This document shows positions 6,756 through 15,303 of a stretch of 64,000 nucleotides of DNA, piece after piece; the stretch's first letter is position 1, and every line of letters begins with the position of its first letter. The notes beneath the pieces are model-generated. The model worked only from the letters and a program-made list of their open reading frames with translations, was not told the DNA's origin and made no database searches. The stretch comes from Ferruginibacter sp050611725 (lineage in GTDB: Bacteria; Bacteroidota; Bacteroidia; Chitinophagales; Chitinophagaceae): NCBI RefSeq assembly GCF_050611725.1, contig NZ_JBODJB010000001.1, forward strand, positions 1,426,001 to 1,490,000, given 5' to 3'. Position numbers and translations under genes: made by a program.

Positions 6756-9521
6756 ATGCGTATGAAAAAAATATTACAATTTGTTGTTGTTTTTTTAACA
6801 ATTTCGACAATTTCGGCTAAATCGCAAATATCAATAACAAGTTTAGGAACGCCTTACTCACAAGACTTTAATACGCTTGCAAATTCAGGCGCAACCAATA
6901 CTATATTTCCTACCGGATGGGCATTTTTGGAAGTAGGCTCGAATGCTAATACTACTTATGGTGTAGATGTTGGCAGTTCTGCAACAGGTAATACGTATAG
7001 CTATGGGGCTATCAATAATACAGAAAGGGCTTTAGGTTCTCTTAGTTCTTCGAATATCCAATCAAAATACGGAGCCAATTTTACCAATAATTCAGGTTCA
7101 ACCATTACATCTTTAACCATTACTTATGTTGGAGAACAGTGGAGATTAGGGGCTACCAGTGGCCGTTTAGATACTTTGCATTTCAAATATAGCACAGACG
7201 CTACCAGTCTTTCTACAGGAACATGGGTAGATGAGAATAGTTTGGATTTTACTTCTCCTAACGTGACCGGGGTTGTAGGTTTATTGGATGGTAATGCTAC
7301 AGGAAATAAAACTTCAATAACTTTTACTATTTCCGGGTTGAACATAACTTCTGGAAGTTCTTTTTGGATTAGATGGGATGATATTGATGCGACAGGTGCT
7401 GATGATGGTATGTCAATTGATGATGTTACAGTTTCTTACAACGGTGTAGTAACTCCACCATGTAATCAACCTGCAGCTCAACCAACTTCGTTGGTTTTAA
7501 CACCTTCACCGGCTAGTATTGCAGGTTCTTTTACGGCGCCGGTTACAGCTCCGGATCAATACTTGATCGTAAGAAGTACCTCTTCTACTTTATCGGCTAC
7601 ACCGGCAGATGTAACAACTTACACCGTAGCACAATCATTTGGTGGAGGAACGATCATTGCAATACAATCAAACACCACATTTACTGACATCAATTTATCT
7701 GCAAGCACGCAGTATTACTATTTTGTTTTTGCATTTAATTCAGAAGATTGTTTAGGTGGGCCGAATTACTTATCTACTTCGCCTTTAACCAACAATGCCA
7801 CTACGTTGCCTTTAGCAGCTTGTGTTGCACCGTCTGCTCCTCCAACAGCTCTAAACTTAACCCCTTCTAACAATACAGTTCTTGGAAGTTTCACTGCTTC
7901 AGCGACTGCAAACAGGTATTTGATTATCAGAAGTACAAGTAGTGTATTAAATATTCCTCTTGCAAATGGTACGACTTATACAGCCGGTCAAGCGTTGGGC
8001 AATGGTGTTGTAGTAGATTATACGTCAAATACTTCGTTTGTAGCATCGGGCTTAGCTGCAGCAACTGTATATCACTTTTATATATTTGCAGCCAATGCCG
8101 AATGTACAGGAGCACCTTTTTATCAAAGCACTCCTTTAATGGGCAATACTAATACTACAAATACAAGTACAGGTGTACCTGCAGGTTATTATAATAATGC
8201 ATTAGGAAAAAATTGTGCTGCTTTAAAAACAGCATTAAAAGATATTATCTCTGCGAACACAACACAACTTACCTATACACCGGGAGTATGGAATGCGGTT
8301 AATAGTATAGACATACATAGAAACGATGCAAATACTGCTGATATTATCTGGGATATTTATACAGATAATCCGGGAACAGGTCCGTCCAATGCGGAGCTTT
8401 ATACATTTAGACCGGATACAGACCAATGTGGTACGTATAGTCAGGAAGGAGATTGCTACAACAGAGAGCATAGTTTTCCAAGAGAATGGTTTGGAGGTAA
8501 TGTATATCCGATGTACTCAGATATTCACCATATTTTCCCTGTAGATGGCTGGGTAAATGGTAAGCATGATAGCAATCCTTACGGAGAAGTTTCTAATCCT
8601 ACATTTACTTCAAAATCGAACGGAAGTAAACTAGGTCCGAATACCACAGGCTGTTACACAGGTACTGTCTTTGAACCAAACAATGCATACAAAGGAGACA
8701 TAGCTCGTGCTCAATTATATATGATCACTCGTTATCAGGATAATATGGTTGCTTGGAAAAACAATGGTAATGCAGATGCTGCATTGAACGGAACAACTTA
8801 TCCTTCTTTGGATGATTGGTACATTCAATTGTTACTTAAATGGCATCATCAAGATCCGGTGAGCCAAAAAGAAATTGACAGAAACAATGCTATCTATGCA
8901 TTGCAAGGAAACAGAAATCCTTTTGTAGATGTTCCATCTTTTGCAGATGACATGTTCTCATGTGTAAATTATTCATGTATCATACCGGTTAAATTAATTG
9001 ATTTCTCAGCCGTAAAATCAACGTCAAGTATTTCATTGAAGTGGGCTGCTAATACAGAGATCAATTTTAAAAATTATCAGGTAGAAAGAAGTATTGATGG
9101 AACAAATTTTACTTCCATCGGTAATGTGGCAGCACAAGGGTTACCTAATTATTCTTTTGAAGACAATGCTTTGTCAGCTGCTAATATGATCGTTTATTAC
9201 AGACTAAAAATGATCGATATTGACGGGAAAGCATCTTTCAGTAAAATAATTTCCGTTAGATTGGATCATGTTGTAAAATCAACTTTAATATATCCTAATC
9301 CTGTTAGAGATGTGGTTACCATTAAGTTATTACAAAATTTGAAAGCTAACAGTATGCTAACAGTAACAGATGCCATTGGCAGAACTATAATGCAAAAAAA
9401 TATAACTGCAACACAAAATATCATTCCTTTAAATGTGCAAACTTTAGCCGCAGGAAAATATTTTGTTTCAATTAAAAACGATGCGGAGTTGATCCGTGAA
9501 TCATTTATAAAAGTGAAATAG
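6756..9521 (+). CDS. T9SS-secreted extracellular nuclease of the endonuclease I family
   Basis: A 921-aa exported protein. After a signal peptide (about 1-24) comes a jelly-roll domain (about 27-230, with IRWDDIDATGADDGMSIDD) that often precedes secreted nucleases. Two tandem Fn3-like repeats follow (about 236-350 and 352-470, both with YLI(V/I)RSTSS). The catalytic domain is at about 475-745. YNREHSFPREWF at 568-579 with His572, plus DIHHIFPVDGWVN, is the His-Me finger of endonuclease I (EndA). The C-terminus (YPNPVRDVVTIKL, ITDAIGRTI-like VTDAIGRTI, LAAGKYFVSI) is a T9SS type A tail. It probably degrades extracellular DNA for nutrients or biofilm turnover. The start could be ATG 6756 or 6762; either leaves a good signal peptide. 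Confidence 0.92.
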   Translation: MRMKKILQFVVVFLTISTISAKSQISITSLGTPYSQDFNTLANSGATNTIFPTGWAFLEVGSNANTTYGVDVGSSATGNTYSYGAINNTERALGSLSSSNIQSKYGANFTNNSGSTITSLTITYVGEQWRLGATSGRLDTLHFKYSTDATSLSTGTWVDENSLDFTSPNVTGVVGLLDGNATGNKTSITFTISGLNITSGSSFWIRWDDIDATGADDGMSIDDVTVSYNGVVTPPCNQPAAQPTSLVLTPSPASIAGSFTAPVTAPDQYLIVRSTSSTLSATPADVTTYTVAQSFGGGTIIAIQSNTTFTDINLSASTQYYYFVFAFNSEDCLGGPNYLSTSPLTNNATTLPLAACVAPSAPPTALNLTPSNNTVLGSFTASATANRYLIIRSTSSVLNIPLANGTTYTAGQALGNGVVVDYTSNTSFVASGLAAATVYHFYIFAANAECTGAPFYQSTPLMGNTNTTNTSTGVPAGYYNNALGKNCAALKTALKDIISANTTQLTYTPGVWNAVNSIDIHRNDANTADIIWDIYTDNPGTGPSNAELYTFRPDTDQCGTYSQEGDCYNREHSFPREWFGGNVYPMYSDIHHIFPVDGWVNGKHDSNPYGEVSNPTFTSKSNGSKLGPNTTGCYTGTVFEPNNAYKGDIARAQLYMITRYQDNMVAWKNNGNADAALNGTTYPSLDDWYIQLLLKWHHQDPVSQKEIDRNNAIYALQGNRNPFVDVPSFADDMFSCVNYSCIIPVKLIDFSAVKSTSSISLKWAANTEINFKNYQVERSIDGTNFTSIGNVAAQGLPNYSFEDNALSAANMIVYYRLKMIDIDGKASFSKIISVRLDHVVKSTLIYPNPVRDVVTIKLLQNLKANSMLTVTDAIGRTIMQKNITATQNIIPLNVQTLAAGKYFVSIKNDAELIRESFIKVK

Positions 9522-9542
9522 TGTTTTCTAGTGATAGATATC

Positions 9543-9568
9543 AAGCCGCCTTTTTAGGCGGCTTTTTT
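9543..9568 (+). terminator. terminator of the nuclease gene
   Basis: AAGCCGCCT and AGGCGGCTT form a perfect 9-bp stem around TTTT, followed by a T run. Confidence 0.92.
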
Positions 9569-9581
9569 ATTGCCATATGTA

Positions 9582-9589
9582 TATATTTG
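9582..9589 (+). promoter_or_regulatory. -7 promoter box of the small membrane protein gene
   Basis: TATATTTG, a perfect TAnnTTTG, lies 13 nt before ATG 9603. It excludes the longer frame that would begin at a TTG at 9570. Confidence 0.6.
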
Positions 9590-9602
9590 TCGAAAAAAGA
9601 GA

Positions 9603-9977
9603 ATGAATACAGAAACCTATTCTATTCCATTGCGGTATCGTAAAATGGAAAATCTCCACATTATTTTTTGGTTACTGAAGGATATTAGTTGGTGTATGAT
9701 CTGGAAACCATTGGGTATAGCAATGATCTTTCCTACGCTTATAATTGCTATCGTCATAGCCATACGCACCCGCCAATTCATGAGTGAAGTATGTCATAAT
9801 GTAGCAATAGTAGTTTGGATCACAGCCAACTCATATTGGATGATCAGCGAATTTTTGCATTTCGATGAAAAAATACTGTTTGGGGATTACACTTATAAAC
9901 ATCTTGCCTTGATCCCTTTTTTTGCCGGGCTAAATTATACTTGGTTATTATTACTTATGGTGGAAACCAATGCATAA
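9603..9977 (+). CDS. small integral membrane protein of unknown function
   Basis: A 124-aa protein. The start at ATG 9603 is chosen because a -7 box lies just upstream and a TTG at 9570 would precede it. Four hydrophobic segments are visible: around LGIAMIFPTLIIAIVIAI, then NVAIVVWITANSYWMI, then LALIPFFAGLNYTWLLLLM, with a weaker one near the N-terminus (IIFWLLKDISWCMIW). It has no charged catalytic motif and no known family signature. It lies between the nuclease terminator and aspS, about 75 nt from the latter, which has its own promoter. No function is proposed. Confidence 0.6.
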   Translation: MNTETYSIPLRYRKMENLHIIFWLLKDISWCMIWKPLGIAMIFPTLIIAIVIAIRTRQFMSEVCHNVAIVVWITANSYWMISEFLHFDEKILFGDYTYKHLALIPFFAGLNYTWLLLLMVETNA

Positions 9978-10010
9978 AAATGTGATTGAAACGATGTAAG
10001 AGTTTTAAAT

Positions 10011-10018
10011 TATCTTTG
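10011..10018 (+). promoter_or_regulatory. -7 promoter box of aspS
   Basis: TATCTTTG 34 nt before the aspS ATG, with a TTG at 9986-9988 (22 nt upstream) as a candidate -33 element. Confidence 0.75.
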
Positions 10019-10052
10019 CCGGCAATTCATAAATTACAACAGACCATAAATA

Positions 10053-11900
10053 ATGTATAGATCTCACACTTGCGGCGAATTACGAATAGCCGATATAAAT
10101 AAAGAAGTAACCCTTAGCGGATGGGTGCAAACCGTTCGTAAATTTGGAAGTATCACTTTTGTTGATCTTCGAGATCGTTACGGTATTACCCAATTATTAT
10201 TTTCAGAAAATTTGAATGCTCAATTGGATGCTAATCCTTTGGGAAGAGAATTTGTGTTGCAGGTAAAAGGTGTGGTGAATGAACGTAGTAGCAAAAATGC
10301 AAATATTCCTACCGGAGAAATTGAAATTGCTGTAAGTGAATTCACAATATTGAATAAATCTGTAGTACCTCCATTCTCTATACAAGATGATACGGATGGT
10401 GGGGATGAATTAAGAATGAAATATCGTTTCTTAGATCTTCGCAGAAATATTGTAAAGAAGAATTTAGAATTAAGATATGCAGTTGGCCGCAGTACTAGGA
10501 ATTATTTGCATGAAAATAATTTCATGGATATTGAAACGCCGTTCTTAATTAAATCTACTCCGGAAGGTGCAAGAGATTTTGTGGTGCCGTCAAGAATGAA
10601 TCCCGGACAATTCTATGCATTACCTCAATCACCACAAACCTTCAAGCAATTGTTGATGGTGAGTGGGTATGATCGTTACTATCAAATTGTAAAATGTTTC
10701 AGAGATGAAGATCTGAGAGCAGACCGTCAACCCGAGTTTACGCAGATAGATTGTGAGATGAGTTTTGTAGAGCAGGAAGATATTTTGAATATGTTTGAAG
10801 GCTTGGTAAAACGGATATTCAAAGATGTAAAAGGTATAGATTATACGGATATTGTTGAACGTACAACCTGGGAAGAAGCCATGTGGACTTATGGAAACGA
10901 TAAACCGGATATTCGTTTTGATATCAAGTTGTGTAATTTGAAATTCCCTCAACATACATTTCCAACTAAAGAAAGTAAGACAGATTTGATTGGTGGTGTT
11001 TCTTTCGGTGTGTTTGATGATGCTGAAACGGTTATCGCTATTGCTGTTCCCGGATGTAGTGAATACACCCGTAAACAAACAGATGAGCTAACGGAGTGGG
11101 TTAAACGTCCGCAGATTGGAATGAAGGGATTGGTATTTATCAAATGTAATGCTGATGGTACTTACAAAAGCAGCGTAGATAAGTTTTATAGTGAAGAAAA
11201 ATTAAAAGCCATCGCTGATGCTGCCAATGCAAAAACAGGTGATTTGATCTTAATATTAGCAGGTGCTGAAGAAAAAACGAGAAAAGCAAGTAGCGATCTT
11301 CGTATGTATATGGCTGATAAGTTAGGCTTACGTAAAAAAGATGAATTCAAATTACTTTGGGTACTGGATTTTCCGTTGTTTGAATTTGCATTGGAAGATC
11401 AGGATGGAGGTGGAGCAGGTCGTTGGGTTGCAAGGCATCATCCTTTTACCAGTCCCAAGCCTTCACATGTTGATATCATGATCAATAATTCTCCGAAAGT
11501 AGAGAACTTAGATAAGTATCTGGAACATCCTTATGCAGGTATTAAAGCCAATGCCTATGATATGGTGTTGAATGGGAATGAAATTGGTGGTGGTTCAATC
11601 CGTATCTTCCAAAGAGAATTACAAGAAAAAATGTTTGCTGCGTTAGGTATGGATGAAGAGGAACAACAACACAAATTTGGTTTCTTATTAGGTGCTTTTG
11701 AATATGGAGCTCCTCCACATGGGGGATTGGCATTTGGTTTCGATAGATTATGTGCCATTTTGGGTGGAAGCGAAAGTATCAGAGACTTTATTGCTTTCCC
11801 TAAAAATAATAGCGGCAGAGATGTGATGTTAGATGCTCCGGCTGAAATAGCTAATAAACAGTTTGATGAGTTGCAGATCAAGCTTGATCTGAAAGCATAA
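10053..11900 (+). CDS. aspS: aspartyl-tRNA synthetase
   Basis: A class IIb synthetase of 615 aa, the size of bacterial-type AspRS, which carries an extra GAD insertion domain that archaeal/eukaryotic forms lack. The N-terminal OB-fold (anticodon binding) shows LSGWVQTVRKFGSITFVDLRDR. The catalytic core shows RFLDLRRNIVKKNLELR, then motif 2 (KCFRDEDLRADRQPEFTQID) and motif 3 (GLAFGFDRLCAILGG). The insertion domain occupies about residues 290-430. It attaches aspartate to tRNA-Asp in the cytoplasm. It has its own promoter, and a strong hairpin separates it from rarA. Confidence 0.97.
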   Translation: MYRSHTCGELRIADINKEVTLSGWVQTVRKFGSITFVDLRDRYGITQLLFSENLNAQLDANPLGREFVLQVKGVVNERSSKNANIPTGEIEIAVSEFTILNKSVVPPFSIQDDTDGGDELRMKYRFLDLRRNIVKKNLELRYAVGRSTRNYLHENNFMDIETPFLIKSTPEGARDFVVPSRMNPGQFYALPQSPQTFKQLLMVSGYDRYYQIVKCFRDEDLRADRQPEFTQIDCEMSFVEQEDILNMFEGLVKRIFKDVKGIDYTDIVERTTWEEAMWTYGNDKPDIRFDIKLCNLKFPQHTFPTKESKTDLIGGVSFGVFDDAETVIAIAVPGCSEYTRKQTDELTEWVKRPQIGMKGLVFIKCNADGTYKSSVDKFYSEEKLKAIADAANAKTGDLILILAGAEEKTRKASSDLRMYMADKLGLRKKDEFKLLWVLDFPLFEFALEDQDGGGAGRWVARHHPFTSPKPSHVDIMINNSPKVENLDKYLEHPYAGIKANAYDMVLNGNEIGGGSIRIFQRELQEKMFAALGMDEEEQQHKFGFLLGAFEYGAPPHGGLAFGFDRLCAILGGSESIRDFIAFPKNNSGRDVMLDAPAEIANKQFDELQIKLDLKA

Positions 11901-11923
11901 GTTTTCTGCAAAGATTATAATGT

Positions 11924-11958
11924 AAAATGGTTGATCACAAAATGGTCAACCATTTTTT
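11924..11958 (+). terminator. terminator of aspS
   Basis: AAAATGGTTGATCA pairs with TGGTCAACCATTTT (14 bp, one G-U pair) around CAAAA, ending in a T run. The rarA -7 box follows within 6 nt. Confidence 0.85.
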
Positions 11959-11963
11959 ATTGG

Positions 11964-11971
11964 TAAATTTG
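11964..11971 (+). promoter_or_regulatory. -7 promoter box of rarA, 4 nt from the ATG
   Basis: TAAATTTG, a perfect TAnnTTTG, ends 4 nt before the rarA ATG at 11976. Transcription should start at or next to the start codon. Confidence 0.65.
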
Positions 11972-11975
11972 TTTT

Positions 11976-13235
11976 ATGAGTCGTCCTCCACTCGCCGAAC
12001 GTTTACGTCCCACATCATTAGATGAATTGACCGGTCAGCAACACCTTACCGGACAGGGGAGTATTTTACGTAAAGCAATTGAGCAAGGGAAAGTGCCCAG
12101 CATGATCCTATGGGGGCCACCGGGTGTAGGCAAAACAACAATCGCTAATATTATTGCCAATACATTAAAAGTTCCTTTCTATACATTGAGTGCTATCAGC
12201 AGTGGAGTAAAAGAAGTGAGAGAAGTGATCGATCTTGCAAAAAAGCAAAGCAATGTTATCTTATTCATTGATGAAATACATCGTTTCAATAAAGGACAGC
12301 AGGATGCTTTGTTAGGTGCAGTTGAAAAAGGGATCATCACATTAATAGGCGCTACAACCGAAAATCCATCTTTTGAAGTAAACAGTGCATTGTTAAGTAG
12401 AAGCCAGGTATATATTTTGAAAGCATTGAATAAAGATGATCTTATTACTTTGTTGCATCATGCAATTGAAAAAGATGAGGTCTTAAAATCAAAAAATATT
12501 ACTGTAAAAGAAACGGAAGCACTGATCAATATTTCGGGAGGTGATGCAAGAAAATTATTGAATCTGTTTGAGTTGGTAACAGATACTTTAGGGATGAACG
12601 CTGTTGTAACGGATGATGCAGTAATGGAAATTGCACAGCAACGTATTGCTTTATATGACAAGAAAGGCGAACAACATTATGATGTGATCTCTGCATTCAT
12701 AAAATCCATTCGTGGCAGCGATCCCAATGCAGCTGTGTATTGGCTGGCAAGAATGATAGAAGGTGGTGAAGATGTAAAATTCATTGCAAGGAGAATGCTG
12801 ATATTGGCGAGTGAAGATATTGGCAATGCAAATCCCAATGCATTGTTATTGGCTAATGCTACTTTTGATGCAGTGAATAAGATTGGTTATCCGGAGTCGC
12901 AACTGATATTGTCACAATGTGCTATTTACCTTGCATCTAGTGCTAAGAGTAATTCTGCTACTGTTGCTATAGGAACGGCAATGAGTGCAGTAAAACAACA
13001 TGGCGATCTTTCTGTTCCTTTTCACATTCGAAATGCGCCAACAAAATTAATGAAGCAGGAGGGTTATGGTAAGGGGTATCAATACTCACATAATTATGAA
13101 AATAATTTTTCATTGCAGGAGTATTTGCCTGATGAAATAAAAGACACTGCATTTTATTCTCCCGGTAAAAATGCTAGAGAAGAAGAGATGAGAAAACTAT
13201 TAAAGTCTCTTTGGGGTAAAAAATATAATTATTAA
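11976..13235 (+). CDS. rarA: replication-associated recombination protein A (MgsA/RarA AAA ATPase)
   Basis: A 419-aa clamp-loader-like AAA+ ATPase that acts at stalled replication forks. Walker A GPPGVGKTT is at residues 47-55 and Walker B ILFIDEIHRF at about 95-104. GATTENPSFEVNSALLSRS is the sensor 1 and arginine-finger region. The C-terminal tetramerisation domain (SIRGSDPNAAVYWLARM, SEDIGNANPNALLLA) is diagnostic for the RarA/WRNIP1 family. The length is normal. It is probably cotranscribed with the YkuD-like gene that begins 15 nt after its stop. The ATG lies immediately after a -7 box, so the mRNA may be leaderless. Confidence 0.96.
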   Translation: MSRPPLAERLRPTSLDELTGQQHLTGQGSILRKAIEQGKVPSMILWGPPGVGKTTIANIIANTLKVPFYTLSAISSGVKEVREVIDLAKKQSNVILFIDEIHRFNKGQQDALLGAVEKGIITLIGATTENPSFEVNSALLSRSQVYILKALNKDDLITLLHHAIEKDEVLKSKNITVKETEALINISGGDARKLLNLFELVTDTLGMNAVVTDDAVMEIAQQRIALYDKKGEQHYDVISAFIKSIRGSDPNAAVYWLARMIEGGEDVKFIARRMLILASEDIGNANPNALLLANATFDAVNKIGYPESQLILSQCAIYLASSAKSNSATVAIGTAMSAVKQHGDLSVPFHIRNAPTKLMKQEGYGKGYQYSHNYENNFSLQEYLPDEIKDTAFYSPGKNAREEEMRKLLKSLWGKKYNY

Positions 13236-13250
13236 AAGACCCGACATATT

Positions 13251-14525
13251 ATGATTAGGCTACTACAATTATTCTGTTTACTTTTTATTGCACAATGGTC
13301 ATTTGCACAAAATGATTCTATCCCTTTTTTTAAGGGAGCTTTAAAAGCGAACAGAGACAAAGCTTATCTCAATATCCAAAATGCAATCGTAAAAAAATTA
13401 TCTCTTCCATTAGTAGACAGTACTGAACAGGATTGGATAGATGCTTTTTACTCTATGGAATTAATTCGATATAAAGATGAATGGGCAGTATCGAAAATAA
13501 GGACCGCATTTGATTCCATCAGCACAAGGAGCATTGATTTTCAAGTCGCATTACTTGAGGTATGTTATGCAAATTATCCTACCCAATTTATAGATCAAAT
13601 ATATGTACTTGGCAACGAAACAATGAATGCCAAGGTATATGCTATGGTTGGAGAGTATATGGTGCAATCGGGAGATATCAGGATGGCAGGTATTTTATTA
13701 ACGAGTTTGAAACGTATACCCCTGATAGAAATGTCAGACTCCTCGAAAACCAGTAAAGCTTTTTTGGAAGCAACTAAATGCAAGGTCAAAGATGTAACTG
13801 ATAAAAATTTCAGTAAAAAAGTAAAAGAAATATTCAAGAAAAAATATCTTTTATCAAATACAATCGTTTACAGTATTCAGCGTAAAAATAGAAATTATCC
13901 GGGTATCGTTATCGTTAAAGACAAAACAGGCAGTTATGTTAAAGATGAAAAGGGTAATATTTTTTCTGTTCCTCAATTAGCAAGAAGTATAACAAATATG
14001 CCGGGTTATATTAATAACGGGAATACACCACAAGGTATATTCAGAATGGATGGTTTTGATGTAAGTAGAAGTGGGGCTATTGGTCCAACAACTAATATTC
14101 AATTAATGATGCCATTGGAAACCAGTGTCCAACATTTTTTAAAAGACAGTTCTATTACTGATACTACTTGGACAAAAACATTATATGCTTGTTTGTTGCC
14201 TAAAGCACTAAAAAAATATCATTCGCTGTACCAGACATATATGGCAAGTGCATGTGGACGTACAGAGATCATTGCACATGGTACAACAGTTAATCCGGAG
14301 TATTATAAAGGGACATCATATTACCCACTTACACCAACAGAAGGATGTTTAGCTACCAAAGAGATCTGGAGTGAAGTAAATGGGAAAAGAATAGAAAGTG
14401 ATCAGCAGAAATTAGTAGATGCAGTAAAAAAAGCGGGCGGAGCCGATGGATACTACATTGTAATTGAAATTGACGATCAACAAAAAGCTGTAACTATAGG
14501 TGAGCTACTTCCTTTGTTAAAATAA
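13251..14525 (+). CDS. secreted protein with an L,D-transpeptidase (YkuD)-like C-terminus
   Basis: A 424-aa protein with a signal peptide (about 1-19, ending SFAQ). The N-terminal ~190 residues are helical and unassigned. The C-terminal half contains IVIVKDKTGSYVKDE, then TPQGIFRMDGF, then H343-G344 (IIAHGTTVN) and TPTEGC at C366. The order 'TPxGxF ... HG ... (S/T)xGC' is that of YkuD L,D-transpeptidases, where the Cys is the nucleophile that crosslinks or modifies peptidoglycan. The spacing from His to Cys (22 residues) is longer than the usual motif and the SHGC form is replaced by TEGC, so activity is uncertain. It follows rarA by 15 nt. Confidence 0.6.
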   Translation: MIRLLQLFCLLFIAQWSFAQNDSIPFFKGALKANRDKAYLNIQNAIVKKLSLPLVDSTEQDWIDAFYSMELIRYKDEWAVSKIRTAFDSISTRSIDFQVALLEVCYANYPTQFIDQIYVLGNETMNAKVYAMVGEYMVQSGDIRMAGILLTSLKRIPLIEMSDSSKTSKAFLEATKCKVKDVTDKNFSKKVKEIFKKKYLLSNTIVYSIQRKNRNYPGIVIVKDKTGSYVKDEKGNIFSVPQLARSITNMPGYINNGNTPQGIFRMDGFDVSRSGAIGPTTNIQLMMPLETSVQHFLKDSSITDTTWTKTLYACLLPKALKKYHSLYQTYMASACGRTEIIAHGTTVNPEYYKGTSYYPLTPTEGCLATKEIWSEVNGKRIESDQQKLVDAVKKAGGADGYYIVIEIDDQQKAVTIGELLPLLK

Positions 14526-14528
14526 AAA

Positions 14529-14557
14529 ACCCTCGAAATGATCAAGGGTCTTTTTTT
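14529..14557. terminator. bidirectional terminator between convergent genes
   Basis: ACCCTCGA and TCAAGGGT form a short hairpin with one mismatch, with A runs on the left and T runs on the right. It separates the YkuD-like gene (plus) from the gene ending at 14584 (minus). Confidence 0.6.
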
Positions 14558-14583
14558 ATTTATCAGGGTTTGTTTACTAAGTA

Positions 14584-15060
14584 TTATCCATCTACTTTTT
14601 TAAACATCATCACATAACCACATAATTTCTTTTTACTTTTATTATTTTGAACCACTTTCAACATGTGGTATTCTGAAAATTTTGGGATATAAGAATATCT
14701 GATCGTAGTACCATCTACATCACCCCATTGGTGTTTGATGTATGCAACTTGTTTTTCATCCCAGTCGTACATCCTTAATTCAAATAATTTAGAAGTGTAT
14801 TCTCCGATAAAAACAAATTGATACCAGGTACCGGCATTTAATGGAACAATGATCGGCATTTCATACTCACTTTCCATTTGCATACTATTCTCTTTTACAA
14901 GAATAAATCCTTGTTTATATATTTCTTGCTTAATACTGTCGGCTTGTTTAATGATGTTTGCGTCTGTGCACGACGATTGTTTGATCAGGTCTTGCGATCT
15001 CCCAGATGCTGAGTACAACAGGAGAAACAATAGCAGGGTGGGTAGAGTGTAATTTTTCAT
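14584..15060 (-). CDS. secreted protein of unknown function, 158 aa
   Basis: The signal peptide covers about residues 1-22 (LLLFLLLYSASGRSQ). The mature part holds a helical segment (ANIIKQADSIKQEIYKQGF) and then beta-rich sequence with APIIVPLNAGTWYQF-like and ELRMYDWDEKQVAYIKH segments. Two cysteines remain (SSCTD near the N-terminus and KKLCGYVM near the C-terminus). I recognise no family. It stands alone, 243 bp downstream of the large PKD protein gene's stop, and should be periplasmic or outer-membrane associated. Confidence 0.6.
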   Translation of the reverse strand: MKNYTLPTLLLFLLLYSASGRSQDLIKQSSCTDANIIKQADSIKQEIYKQGFILVKENSMQMESEYEMPIIVPLNAGTWYQFVFIGEYTSKLFELRMYDWDEKQVAYIKHQWGDVDGTTIRYSYIPKFSEYHMLKVVQNNKSKKKLCGYVMMFKKVDG

Positions 15061-15303
15061 CCGGTTTTTCTAATTAGATTTATTGGATTGCAACCTATGT
15101 ATCATTGTTCAAAACTCAAATACTAAGGCAACATTTCAGGTGATCTGACCAATTTCATGCCAGAATATACCTGTGGGTACTAATACTTAACGGAGAAATA
15201 CTGTGTTTTATTATGTATTTGGGGGATTTTTCGCAAGTTTTAATAGGGCGAAAATACCTAATATGTAAAATATTGAATTGATTATCAATTTTACTTGATG
15301 ATT

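Noticed and set aside
7470..8170. Repeated segment of the nuclease gene as an assembly artefact
   Set aside because: The two halves are diverged Fn3-like domains, not identical DNA, and are normal for T9SS cargo.
10629..11143. Long open frames opposite aspS
   Set aside because: They are shadows of the aspS codons without start signals, and aspS is unmistakable on the plus strand.
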